A DNA stretch of 64,000 nt from Rachycentron canadum (Eukaryota > Chordata > Actinopteri > Carangiformes > Rachycentridae). The notes beneath the pieces were generated by a model. The model saw nothing but the letters and a program-made list of their open reading frames with translations. It searched no databases and was not told the origin of the DNA. The stretch spans positions 10,898,602 to 10,962,601 of the forward strand of contig CM076658.1 in assembly GCA_038496675.1 (NCBI GenBank). The letters are read 5' to 3'. The position numbers and the translations under genes were made by a program. Positions 27,801 to 42,100 of the stretch are shown here, in pieces (positions within the stretch are counted from its first letter, which is position 1; each line of letters opens with the position of its first letter).

Positions 27801-30800
27801 CATCATACATCTCTTTGTGTCAGGCGGTAAGGCATAATTGAATAATGCGTCTGACGGACATATCCCATAGAGACACATCTCAATCAGGCAATCAGAGAAA
27901 TGGGGTTATAGCTATACAGTACACCAAAGCTCCATGACCTTGGTCCTGTAGTAAGATAAAGACATCAAGTCAAAAGGTGCAACGACCACAGAATACTCAT
28001 CTACCTTTGCTGTTGTCATTCACAAGGCATCACTGGGAATGTCATCAAGGAGCATGAAAACTGTGCCTGACTGCTGGAACTGGATAGGAAACAACTCGAT
28101 CTTGAAGATTTCAGTCCTGGTTGATACGGTGACACCTGTAGTTACTGGTGGAAACAGCGAATGTGGTTTTAATATTACAGGTCACAGAGTTCTGCAGGCA
28201 GCAAAACAAACTAAGAAACAAGTCAGGGAGTAATTGGCCTCTTTTTTGTTTATTTGTGAGCAGCTATGATCTAATTTAATGCTACACACTTGAATGAGTC
28301 TGCAAACAGCAGTTAGTTACCTGGCTTAGAAGCTGGAGGTGTGCAGCCTGTTGCCTCTAGCATCATCTAACAGCTCACTGTGGCTGCTCCTTATTGTACT
28401 CATTATTTCCTGCAATATTTCAATCCGCTGTCAAAAAATATGTTCCTTTGTGTGAACCATAGGGGTGTTAAGCTCACTGACAAACCACGAATGCATTGTA
28501 GCTCTCACGACTCCTTCATAATAAAAGTCAACTCATTTTAAGTCAGTGAAATGTTTTAATGTGAAGCTGAAGCAATAGGAAATGTTGGGTTTGCATTACC
28601 AGCAACTTAATACAGCAGTTTGTTGAGAGATGTCACCAGCCAACAGCTAGTTCGTAATACTTAAAGTAAAACATTGCAATACTATCATCAAAGAGAAGTG
28701 CAAGTAATGAAAAAATCATCGGTGTTGAAGATTCTTTGGATTGATTTATTCTGAGACTATTTCAGAACATTTTTCATGCATACACATGTGCAGTAAAACA
28801 AAGAGTAACATTTCCAAAACCATTTTTGATGCTCACATTTGAAGCCTTTCAACATTTCCAACATCAAGTCCAAAATGGTTCAAAATAGACTTGAGTCTGT
28901 ACCACAAAATGAGTTCTGAGCCATATCTTTCAAAGTCTGAAGAAAAAGTGCATTTCTCTCACTTCTACACCAAAAGCGAAGAATAAGATACAATTATAAA
29001 CCAACTCTATCTTACTTCCAACAAACGTTATGCTTCAAATGTCGCTCTCAACCGATCACATGATTGATCACATGTGAACTCAAGAGAGGAATTGCCAGTC
29101 AGACAAGGGTTGAAAATAATCAAAAAAAAAAAAAAATCAAATTTTAAGTCACTAATTTGTGTATATTCTTTGAAATTAAATTAATAGGGATGAAATTACG
29201 GAGAGACAAAACTAAATATGGAAAGTCTGCAAAGGTACATCTGAGAAAACATATAAGGTGAATGGTGCATGGATTGACAAAATTAGTAGCAGCCTTGTTC
29301 CTGTCATTTGCATCAAGGATTGCTTAAAAAACACATTTGAAAAATTGCTTACAAGAAAGCAGCACTTGCAAGTGTAGCTCACAAGATAAAATAACCTTAT
29401 TCTGGATTATACTGTATGCATTAGTCAGGTCACCCTGACCGGGGCTACAAAACGGTATATTGTACAGGAACATTATGTGTGACAAAAAAAAAAAAAAAAA
29501 AAAATCAATTCAAAAGTCGAGTAATCTTGCTCTTAGAGTCTCAAAACTGTGTGCTTGTCTCTTTTTCTGTTCTGTAGTTGATAAATGATATGCCCTGTGC
29601 CTCTGTGGTTTAACTGATTCTTCTAAGCTACTGGTTCACAAAGTCGTATCATGTTGGCCTCACCTCCAGTCATGAAAGCAAGAGTGAAAAAGCTGCAGCT
29701 ACAATTAACAAATCTGTCAAAAATCCTGTCAGGATTAAAAAACCCGAGAGTTTTTAATATGCTGTAAATGCCATTCAAAGACAGTACGATATGTCAACTC
29801 TAATCAGTTATATGTGGTCATCCGTGAACCTGCTGTTAAATGCCGTGAAAAATATGGATGGGAAAAATATGATGATGAATGATGCAAAAAGATGAGCAAA
29901 GATGCTTTTTTACAGCCATTATTTTTTTTAAAGCTGACTATCAGTTATTTAAAGGGAACCTTTTTATTTGGGTAACTAATTGAATAAAAGCAGAGCATAA
30001 TATGTTTCTAAGCTTTTAGTCACGTGTTGTGTATTCTTTTACGATATTTGAGACCTAATGTTTATTGATACTGCTATAGATGGAGATACAGTGGTGCTTC
30101 AAAGTTTTTATGAAAAAAACTATTTTGTAATATACCCGAAGCTGTGTATATTTGTTAAAGTTATATTAAAGTTTTTTTCACAAACTTTCAAGCACCATCA
30201 GACCATCACACAAGTCTGAAAAGCAGATAAAGAGAACTTAAATTTTGTTTGTCTTGTTAATTTATTTTTTAAAGAATTTTATACAATATTACAAATCTAA
30301 TCTAATCTAATTGTTGTTGGTAACTTGTGTGACCTCTAGTGCAGAAGACATGTCTGCTTCGAAGGATTTTAGCCAAGCCCTCCTTATGGAATAGCTACAA
30401 CTCTGAGATATTGGTGTCTTTCCTTAACATTTCAATTGCATTAAGGAATTTGACTTGGTTGTTCCAAAACATTAGCTGTATTCTTCTTTAACCATCCTTT
30501 GCAAGAATGTCTTGTGTGCTTAGTGTGGCTGTCTTGCTGCATGACCCATCTTCAATAGAGATTCAGTTCACGGACAGATCTCCTGACATTTCCCTTTAGC
30601 ATTCACTGATATAATTAAGAATTCTTTGTTCCATCAATGATGTGAAGCCATCCAGTAAAACAAGCCCAAACCATTATACTTCCTCCACCATGTTTCACAG
30701 ATTGGATAAGCTACTTGTGCTGGAATGCGCTGTTTTCCTTTCTCTAAACATAACACTTCTCATTTAAACCAAAAAATTCTATCTTGGTTCTATCTTGGTC

Positions 30801-33081
30801 ACATCCGTCCACAAAAAGTGTTTCCAATGGCCTTCTGGCTTGTCCTCGTGATCTTGAGCAAACTGCAGAAAGGCTGTGATGCTCTTTTTGGAAAGCAGTG
30901 GCTTTCCCCTCGCAACCCTGCCATTCACTTTATTGTTTTTTAGTGTTCTCCTGATGGTGGACACATGAACATTAACATTAGGCCTCTGAGGCCTCTCCTT
31001 GGTGAGACCTTGGGTTTTGACCTCACAGACTATTACACCTATTGTTCTTGGATTGATCATTGTTGATAAACAACTCCAGGTTAACAATGGTCTTGAATTT
31101 CTTTCACTTCGTAAATAATGTGTCTGACTGTGGATAGGTGGAGTCAAAACTTTGTAGCATCAAGCTCATTTTCTCAAGGTCCATGGAAATCTCCTTTGTT
31201 CACGCCATCATGCACTTCCATAAACGTGATGTGAAGATCAGACTTTGATACAGATCCCTACTCTTTAAAACAGGACATCTAATTAGACCTCTTTGTCACC
31301 CCATTGATTGAAAACAGCTCTAATTTCACCCTCAATTTATCCCAGAGGTTCACTTAGGTTCTTACATCACAGATATGCTAAATTGGATAATTTTCCTCAA
31401 CAAATAAATGACCATTTCTAACTTTTTTTTTGTCCCATTTAAATGGAATCTCTTTATCGCCTTTCAGGACTTGTGTAAAAAATGTTTTAGGTCATGTTTA
31501 TGGAGAAATATAGATTTCTAAAAGGTTAACTAACTTAAACGTATCATTGTTTATTATTATTAGATACAGCAGGTCAAAATACTCAAATTCTTTCCTTTGA
31601 GATTTTTTATAGTTGCACCCTCCTCCTTTTTCGTCTGCACTAAACTTCATTGATGTGTGCTATTTAAGTGCTTATTTATTTTAACACCCTGATAAATGTT
31701 TTTGCAGAGAGTAAAAGGTGTCAACAATAACTTATTAAGGATATTTTAGGACCCATGGTGTAATTTGTCATTGGGTTCAAAGATTTGAAGACACTTTATT
31801 TGTCTGTTCAAAATGTAATATTTGCCACTAATATCCTACCTTTTCACCTGGTATTAAAATGTGATCTGTATATTTTGTATATTTAAGAAAATACACATAT
31901 ACAAGTTATAAAAGCAAGCAGAATCAGGCCCGCATTGTGTTCAGATCTCAGGCACAAGAAGTTAAAAGGTTACTTCACTCAGCCTCTTCCTGTAATCTCA
32001 AACAAGCCTAGCAATAAGCCCCAGACGACCCCACTCTCTGGGCTGGCTTGGTCTAATTTATATGTGCCACAAGAAATGCATGAATGCAGATTTCTTATCT
32101 AGCTTACAAAGTGCATATACTGCATGTGACAGAGTGTAAAAGAAAATGTTAAATGATAAGTTAAAATGTGGTTTCTGAGGTTGAAAACAACTGAATGCTG
32201 TAGTTGTTGTAGGTGCTCTTGGTGTCTTCGTAGTTGTAAATAAATGTGAGGAAATCATAAAACATTATTAATTAAATGATGGCAAACAGGGGGAGGGGGA
32301 GGTGAGGAGAGTATTTGTACGTGCATTGCTAAATAGCTGAGATAAAAATGATTCAGATTTCATTCTGTTTTACATGCAATGATGATAATCATAACAATTA
32401 TCACCTCAACTTGTGAATTTTATTTTATTTATTTATTTATTTTAGTTTTATTTTTCATTGCTCAGAGGCCAATCAGCCAGCCACAATGCCAATACTAGAG
32501 TCAATCCATACATCACCCCTTCTTGCTCAGCAACTTATGCTCAAGCCATAAAGGCTCCGCTACTTTTCATATCTGTCAATGCATTAATGAGGCACATTGG
32601 CCCCATTACACTCTAGGCTGCCTGCCTCTCGGGGGAACAAGGGCAGAAGGGAGAGACCAGGCCTGCCGATGATTGCTCTGTTCTCCACAGAGCATAGCTT
32701 CCCTTTAATCATCTCCCTTTTTCAAACTTCTCCAGTCGTAGCCTTTGGCGAATCACAAGCGCAAACTCACCACTGTTTCATCAATATTCTGTCATTTTTC
32801 CTCACCATGGGATCATTATGTGATAAATTTTGCTCACCATGATATACCATATTGCCTAACTGTGTAGTTACCATGGGACTGAACAAATGGTTTGAGGCAA
32901 TATTATGTAAAACGGGCCAATGAATATGACCCACAGTACTGTAGCCAAATACATGAGTTACAACAACATAGAGCAATTTGTTATCACATTGTGTCAAATA
33001 TGGACAAATATCCAATTTGTTAGAGGCTAGGTTGGACACTCAGAAATGAGAAGTGAAACTTTCTATGCACACACTTCCTAT

Positions 33082-33136
<55 letters not shown>

Positions 33137-36100
33137 ATCTCGTTTGTGATCAAACCTGTCCACCAACCCACAAAAGTTGTTGATTTGTGTCTCCAACACA
33201 GTTTCTGCTATTTTTGGAACCATTTTTCCTTCTTTTCCTTCATTCTTCCTTCTTCTCAAGGTAGATAGTGAATCACCGTCACATTAAATTAAAGCCATGA
33301 TGAAGCCTCTCTCCTACAACAGTTATGAAGACTATAAGTTGAAAATCAAGTTATGCCTTCGGGGTGTCACAGGCAGAACTGAGCGATTTAGCTCAGGATT
33401 CAGCTTTCTCTCACTGAAAAATCAAAGCTGAATTTGACAACACAGACAGTATGGCAGCAAATCGGATACAACGCATTGTGCGGTATTTATTGAAGGAAGC
33501 AGTATTAGATCTTAATGTATGTGTAACACTGATATGTAATAAATATGCATTACTTTTGTTTATTGCCTCAATACTATATTGTCCTCAGTTTGTTGTCAGT
33601 TACACCATTAAGATGGATCCCACAGCTTTTCCGCTACTGGAACCCAGGCTGCAAAATCAAAACAAATGCAAAATAATAACCAGTTTTGAATAGCAATAGA
33701 ATTTCACTTTTTGTCAAGTATCTATTCCCAGACGTCAGCATAATAACAGCCTCACAGTGTTGTCACTGACAGTGCTGTCACCAGGAGATGTAAGAAAGAT
33801 ATATGCACTGCCCCGGCTGAGGCTTTGTCGAGATGTCAGTGTAAAATTATACTGTAATATTCTGCTGTGGCAGATTTATGCGAGGATATGATCAGTTGTA
33901 ATCAAGGGAAATAAGGAGGGCAGTTTCAGCTGAGAGTTGAGGAAAAGTGCGACGGCTGGGATAACACTAGCAAAAATGGGTTATTATGAACACCGGGCGG
34001 TGGAGGACAGAAACCAGCGCTGCACTCTCACATCAACCCTTGTTTAGTTTCCAAGTGGTTTGTGTGCTGTTTTCTAACCTTCCTGATTTGCTTTTCCATT
34101 CCCATCTGTGTGAGTATTGCAAGACAAACAGCTGAGCGATGCCTCTCTAGTCTCATCTGTTGTGAAGTCACAGAGGGGAAACATATTTGCTTTTGCCCTC
34201 TGTTGATGGATATTGATTGGATGAAGACAGCCCACATCTATATGCGCTCTGGTAGTTACCTGCTCTGAGCAACACCACCCGTCACCTTTTGCCCAGTTTT
34301 CAGACAAGGGCAAAGGAGACCAAAGTGGAGGCAACTGCCACTCAAATCATCATCACAGAGGTCATTTACTTGGTATGCTTTGGTCTAGCCAATATTATTT
34401 CAACACTACTGATTTTTTTAATATGCTTAAAGTGCTTTGGAGCCAGATGGCAGGTTTTGGTTGAGAGAATCTGCTGTTTATGCATAGACCTGAACCAATG
34501 AGGATAGCTTTATGACGTGTTGGACACCAAGATTAAATAGCTGTGTCTGAGGATATACACCCACAGGGCCTCAGCCCCTTGATACTCGACACTGTGGCAG
34601 TTGATCTGTTGGCTACATTACCGCATGAGCCCCCAGACTTAGACAGGAGGATGTATTAGCATTTTAGAATTGGTTCAATAAACAATAAAACTCCAACAAG
34701 AATGTGATGAAGAGGCAGGATTATTCTTACTGTGGCCTTCCTGCTTGTGAGAAACTATTCGGTCTGTCCCCGAAGTGGTCACTGGTCAGGGAGAGACTTA
34801 AGGCATGGCCAAGGTCTCAGTATGAGAAGTGACTCGCTGACCTCTGTAATTGAGATGCAGGAAGAATACTGCATTCGTATCAAATGAAAAACTATTTTAA
34901 CGCAGACAGGAGGAGCAGTTGCCAGGGAAAATAAGTTGATCGAGGAGTTGTCTGCTCCTTGTGGTTTCGTGGCAAGACCTGCTGCCGAGTCTATGATTAG
35001 ATTGAGCATGCACTAATTTAGCTCAGACTCGCATCAGAGGGATATGGCCTATGTCAGGGTGCGATTACATCCTCAGATAGGTGCTTGAAAAAATGATAAT
35101 TTCTATGTTAACAAGATAGAGGTGTTTTAACTGTCGGGGAGAGAATGCCCAATAAGCTGTTTTTATTGCTTGTGTGTGTGTGTGAGAGAGAGAGAGAGCA
35201 AGAGAGAGAGGGAGATTTAGCAGCTGACAGAACAGCCAGGGGAGACACTGAACACTGTAGCTCAGCACTGGCAGCACTGTGAGCATGATTTGTGTGTGCT
35301 TTTGAGAGTAAAAGTTAAAGAGATAGTCTAGCCACATACTTCCCTTTTTTTTTCTTTTCCTGTTTTTTTTTTTTTTTTTTTTTTATTGAAAGGCAGATAG
35401 CACGTCCGGGCATTATCCCACAGCCAGATAAGAGCTCAGGCCCCTGACATTGTGCTGTTGCCAGGAGTGTGACTACAGCTTCAAAGCCTGTGACACGTCA
35501 GCTTTTGATCTGAGAATAGGCAAGGGCATCTGAAAACCACTGGTCAAAGTACAGATCACTCACATTTGTATGCTGAGCTGAAAGGTGGCGTGCAGCTGCC
35601 ACCCTGCTTCTGTGCATGCAGAAAAACCCGCGATCTGCCTCAGCTACACACGCACAAAACAAGACAGATGATAAATATTGTAAGAAATGCTCTGAGTGAC
35701 TGTAAACACACAGATTTCGGGCCTGCTAACAACATTATCTCATTGGCTCATACTGCTGTTTTTGGAAATATTTATTCTCTGTAAACATTTCTTCATTTTT
35801 GCTTGTCCAAGGCAAGGCAGTTACCTTAAACAGTGAGTAAACACCGCACTGTGTGCCCAGTATGTTTGGTTAGATTTCATTTTCATCATGACAAGTAAAG
35901 CTATGTGAGCTGTAATACATTATAGACCACTTTCAGCGCTGTTTACTGCTGAATTAATCTCCTGCATTGTGGTTTAGTGCTCTTAGCTAAACTTCCTCTT
36001 CCCCTGTTCCTGAGGGCACAGGAACAAAAAGCATGGGAAGCAAGAATAGAACATTTGATTAAATATCATATTGAATATGTATTTATACATTCGACATACA

Positions 36101-39100
36101 TTAAGAGGCATGTACATTAGGAGCAGCTAAAATCGGGCCCTACAAGTCATTTATATTTTGGTTCTCGAGATATTTAAAATGAAGAAAGTAAAAAAGTGAA
36201 AAGGTGGAAGGAGCCAGCTTTTAGAGCAGTCCAGAGATGACTGAGCATACACTGTTTATCACAGTGGAAAGAGAGAGACCAGAGGCTTTATTCACAAAGT
36301 TCTTCAGAATAGGACTCCGGTCTAGGAAACCTGCACTTTCACTTAGGATGAAGGTAACAGAGGGAAAGAACAAAACAGAGATGAGACGAGTCATAGGGAG
36401 AAGAGAGAGAGACACACAATGAAGTAATATATGGTTCATGGTGGGAAGCAGGGAGATGAAGGGCAAAAGAGAAAAGGGTATGGCTGAGAGGGAAAGGAGA
36501 GAGCAAGCAAAACTGCACTTTCCTGCAGACGTCGACTACTTCTGCTTTAAATGAATGATTTTTCATTATGAATAATCTATCTGCTTGTTTAAATCTAACA
36601 CAAGCATCTTTACAGCCTAGGTCTGGTGATATTTTTGTTACTGTCATCAAATCCCATGGAAAGACCAAAACCAACAATGAATTGACTCAACCAACACGTA
36701 GTATTTATGTAGCCAAATACTGACATAGCTTTTTCTTTTGTACCACAGGGCTCTGTTGTTCAAAACACACACACACTCACACACAAACACACACACATTC
36801 ACACACACAAAAACATTATTGAGCCACACTGTTGCATTTGGTGACTCTTCATTACAATAAACCTGGTCAATATAGTTTATTCTGAGTAGATTCCACAGAC
36901 ACCGCCCTGCTGCTGTAAATGCTCATTAGAGCATCAAATGTACCCAACACATACACTGTTTACTCCTATTTGCTTTGTGTCCTCCAGTTGTTTCAGCCAA
37001 CTGTTGAGCCTTTAAAAAAAAAAAAAAAGAAAAGCATCATTATGCATGTAAGCCATTTAAAAAGATGGACATCTGCTTTTTTTCACTATATTTGGGAAGT
37101 ATACAAGTTGTCCATCTGAACCAATGAAACCATAAGCAACTTCACAGTCTAGCAGAACTCAGTCAAAGGCAACTGTACTTTCAGTGTGATAATGAATGAA
37201 TGAAATAGATTTTTTTTTTTTTTTTAAACTTTTGAAATGTCCTACAACCTGGAGGACTGAGAACCTTCACAGTCTGTAATGTGAAGCAGAAAAATCTAGT
37301 TATACTTCATCCTTAAGCATCTCGAGGCACACATTTTCACAAAAGTGTAAGGAACATTATATACAGCATGCCTTGAAGAAACATAGAATATAGATGATGT
37401 GATGCATAAAACAGAATGAGAGCAAGGCCGTGCACAGCTCTGTCAGATGAGCCTTCATCACAGAGACCTTGGCTAAGTGGAAAACACTTCTTCTGTTCTT
37501 TCTCTCTTCTCTGCAAAACAGCATTTGACACAATATTTGACGTTGATGATCACATAGCTGATCATACAATTTCAATATAACACGCTTGCAGTGTAAATAC
37601 AATTTCAACCTAATTGCTATATGATTAAATAAAAAGAAAGACGAAAAGAGGCTTTATAAAAGACACATCGTGTGATAAGTCAAGTTTGGGTTGAGGGTGG
37701 AATTATCTAATGATCTAATTAAACCAGTGTAAAAACCAAAGCTTCTTTTTTTCCTTCAAAGTTGCAAGTTCCCCTCTTTAACTTTAACACTATAAATGTT
37801 TAATAACATGCTATAATGTTGGAAATAATGAGTGGCGGAAAATAGTGAGTGGTTTTCCTTTGTTATCAATCCAATATTTGTATGATACCTATAAATGCTA
37901 GAGACTTCTAGAAAATTGATTTCTGGCCATCTGACAATACATTCAGATAGTATAATGGTCTTATAAATGTTTATTTGGTTGAAGAAATATAGCTTTATTA
38001 ACCCATAAATCAACACAGAATCATTTCATATATCTGAACAATAAAAAATAACCAAATCTGGAGATACATTATTTCATTGGGCAATGAAAAATACAGTGTT
38101 ATGCCAAGTGTATGTGTGTTTGTGTGTGCATGTGTGTGACAATATGTCTGTGTGGTGGGAGAAAAAGAAAACAAAATGTATTGTCTTTCCCCCGCATGTC
38201 TAATTTCTCAAGATGCAAATGGTTTGTGTTTTGTTGAAGCTTACAGGTTATTGAAGTCAGGAAAAATTATAATAGAAATGATCCAGGATTGAAAATCCAA
38301 TGAGTAAATGCTTCCATCAGCGCCCTTGTTAGCCTTTATTACTAAACCATAGTTATCACACACTAATGACACTTTTACTCAGGAATCAGAATAACTATCA
38401 CACTCAATGATACATGTCATCTGCTATTATGTCAATGAAAGCAAATACAATGTAATGGCCTGATGTGAGATGAGGGGGTGGTTAGGAGTTTTATCTGTGA
38501 TCCTCATGGTGCTTTTTAATGAGAATATCAACCCTGTCAGGAATATGCGGTTGATTATAATGTTGATCTTGGCTCTAGACACAAACTAATCTCTGATTCC
38601 TCCCAGTGTAACACCATGCTCATACTGTAATAATGCCTTTTTCTTCTACTTTCTTCATACTTGCACCTTTTCTCTCAAGATCACATGGAGCATCATGTAA
38701 ACATGAGGACAAACATAATTGAATAATTGGTTTCCATTTGAAAGACTTCCTTCCCAGTTGCTTTCATCTCCCCCTTTCTCAACGACATAGTGCCATCTAG
38801 TGTGCACTGCAGCTGGTTGCATGCCAGTGGTGCTTGTTGCAGTCATATTATTTATTCATGGGCAATGCGCAATGAAGTGAGACTTTTCCCAGAGGCACAT
38901 TTATTATTGTGTGGAAAGGCCTTTCAACATTTCCTCTTCTTTTGAAACTTTGCTCCTCTAAGTTTCAGACATTTGAGATATTTTAAGTTCATCAAGCACT
39001 TTCATTTCATTCCCAGTGGATGTCCTTTAATATTCTGTCTCAGTAGGGATGTTTTCATAGAAAAACCAAGACTGTTTGTTGTGGGTGATTGAAATTTTAA

Positions 39101-42100
39101 AAAAAAAGAAAAAAAGATTCAGCATAAATTCAAAGTATTCAGCTTTATGTGTGAATACTGTATATAATGAAATATTAGAGACATTATCAGTCAGCTCAGG
39201 TATTTATTATGTGCTAAAATAATGTTTATCTATTTTAAGATACATTTTAAGGTGCATTATGATGCATGATTTAATGGAGTTGCTAATTCAGTATTTAGTT
39301 TCTGAACATGTAAGTTTGTCGTTCCCAATGTAATTCATCTATTTTTTCACAAGCCTGGTTTTGCTGGCTGATCCTGAGAAAAACTGTGAATCTCTCACTA
39401 AACTTAATGTGCGAGGTTTAGTCAAACATTGCCAGTCAATCTCTCGCATTGAGTGCAGCCTTGACCCTCTGGGCAGTATCAGAGCTGCTGAAGTGCTTTG
39501 GCATCAGTGTGACAGGATTAACACATCAAAAGCAGTGTCGGGGCCTACAGCAGCGTCACACAGTCAGTACAGCACCTTTCATGTTCTGCTCAGGTTCACT
39601 ACAATTTCACGTAAGCCAACAGCAAGTCAGACGGAAAAAGATAATGGGCCAACCTGCTGCTATCAGGCTTTCCCTCAGCTTCAGTGAAATATGTCAAATT
39701 CTGTGTGTTTGATGAAAGATTGGAGTTCAACAGGCTCAAGTCAAGAAGCGATATCTGACTGTGTCACATGGCCAGGATGCAAAGGATCATTTAAGTCTGA
39801 CATTCAAGCTGAAATTATTGCTGCAAGCCTGCGTGGTCTCACTTTTCATGATGCAAACCTTCAATAGTTGACATGAAAGGAAAATTAAATCCAAATAAAT
39901 TTTTTTTCTGGAAGTCAGGGGTTAGATGGTAGGGGCTAAGATGTCTCAGGAATCCCTTAAAGATAAGATAAGATTAAATGTGGTAATAAGTGAGGAGGGG
40001 GCAATTTTATAATTAATTTCAATCATGAAATGCATCATGCATCATGAAAAACGAAAATTGAAAAGTAAAACTCAGTAGTAAACTTGACTCGAATGGTGAA
40101 TTTAAACCATACCATTGTCCTTACACTGTATATCAGAAATATCAGTGCCTTCATTTTCTTTCAGATGCTTTTACAAGGAGAAATGGTAATGACTAGTGTT
40201 GTTGAGGCATTAGTCATACTGTTCCTTTGTTACATTTTAGTCTAATCCTATAATGTGCTATAAAACAAACTGGTTGCAAATGTGAACCCAATTTTCAGCA
40301 GTATGTAGTGTATCAACAATAGTTTTAAGGCTGCAACTGCTACACTGGAACACAGACTTGACTTGTTTATACAAGTTTTTATTTTATTTTTTTTTTACCC
40401 CATGTAACGACCCCTGTCTTTGCTAAGGTGGTTGACATAAAAGAGAAACTGAAGCTGTCCAAGAAATTTTGGTCCAACCTGCCTGAGGCAATGTGTGTGG
40501 AGGACAGAGTGACCGCTGGAAATGCCAGTGATGAGGAGTGCTGGAATGGACACACCAAGGGCAGGTAAGGGGCACCAGGTCCCAGGGGCTAATGCAGGCT
40601 TGTGCAAAAGGTTATTTAGAATTCCACAGTCTGTACAACTCACCAAATGTTAATCAGTCTAATCCTGGAATCACGATGCAGATTATTTACTTTCATTTTA
40701 AACTCATATCTTGGCGTACTTTGACCACAATTCATCAACTAGGAGTTTTGGTCCATGGATACACTCCTTTAGATGTAGTGTAATTTCCATTGATGCTGTT
40801 TGCATTTTTGATGGTACGATTTTGAGTTTTTGTTCTTCTTTGAGATGTGTTTGAAGATTGTTTGAACAAGAACTCAACAATGCCTACAGCCATAACTAAG
40901 GTTACAGTTAAATGATGTTTTCTACCTTTATGCATAATATTAAATATGTGATCAAAAGAAGTTCAGCAGTCATATTTTAGCTTCTTTAATAACCCATACA
41001 ATAATACTTTAACACTGTGAATAGGTATTGTATTTGTCAACTGCCGCTATCTTCAGTGACCAAAAAGAAAAAAATCGGTCATGGAAATCAAGTTTTTCCT
41101 CCTGTAAGATTTCTGATGTATGTATTATCCTGGAGTGACCTGGGCTTAGGGCGAACAAACGCTGTTGTGTCAGATGATTTGCGGAATGCCCTCACGCGAT
41201 ATCCCGCTGCTTATTTATCAACGAGAATGCAGGCAGCTGACATGTTTTCCCTTGGAGAAATAGTTTGCATGTATGTCAAAACATTACCCAAAACGATTAG
41301 GTCAAATGCTCATTTTACTAACACTGCTTTGTCCTCAAAGTGCTGCATGGGAATGAGACCCAAATCTCAGAAAAGCAGCAAGATGGTTGTGTATTCAGTC
41401 CACTCTTTACCTCATACTTATGTATACTGATATATTCTGATATGTGAATATATATGATATGTTTTCTTTTGTGCCGTTCAATTGTTAAATGACAAATAAT
41501 ATGCTCACATGGCTTTATTTGCCCAGACTGCTCATTTGACTTCTGTACTTCTACTACTTGATGCTGCAGGGAATCTTACATATCACTGTGGCAATGATGA
41601 CATATTGTTTGTTGGTGTTAAGAGGCAAAAAAAAAGTAAGCTTTCAGATTTAGAATTCGTTGCATATCAGACTCAGTCAATTGGGTTGTCTAGTGTCATG
41701 AATATTGACTAATGAACAACAGCTTGCTTTTCCTTTTAACAAGCTCCTTCTCAAAACTAACATTGCCCATTTATTTATTTAACTTGTCTTGTCTTTAAAC
41801 TATAAGATACTTCCCTGAGGTGCAAAAGGATGGATTGACCAACCAGGTGAATAACCCCGAGGTGGGTGTGGACATCACCCGCCCAGATACTTTCATCCGC
41901 CAGCAGATCATGGCTCTGAGGGTGATGACTAACAAGCTGAAAAATGCCTACAATGGCAATGATATCTACTTTCAAGACTCAAGTAAGCTATTGTCATGCA
42001 GACACATGTGACAACACGCTCGTGTAGTTGTTTTTGTTAGACAGGAAATTTATTTTTAGTCTCTCCATCCCTGACTGACTTGGTCAGGTTCATGTTCCAG

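Larger units (their letters stand above)
16657..40427 (+). other. large gpc6 intron (23.8 kb)
   Basis: Donor GTAAGG, acceptor CTTTGCTAAG. It contains a Tc1 relic (30.09-31.53 kb), a MITE end (23.97-24.07 kb), a hAT-type end fragment (26.48-26.54 kb), a (CA)24 microsatellite (33085), a TG/GA compound repeat (35170) and CA-rich repeats (36765). The many short open frames have no family match, interrupted context and no splice logic. I regard them as chance. Confidence 0.85.

Noticed and set aside
30021..30026. CACGTG E-box in the gpc6 intron
   Set aside because: A lone six-base match with no companion sites. Expected by chance.
33085..33132. CA repeat as a CRISPR-like array
   Set aside because: Simple dinucleotide microsatellite with no spacers. 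CRISPR arrays are not expected in a vertebrate nuclear genome.
39361..39712. 108- and 87-codon frames before a gpc6 exon
   Set aside because: They overlap in two phases, have no splice sites that fit gpc6 and no homology I recognise.
41017..41430. 137-codon plus-strand frame in a gpc6 intron
   Set aside because: No domain, biased low-information composition and no splice context. Probably chance.
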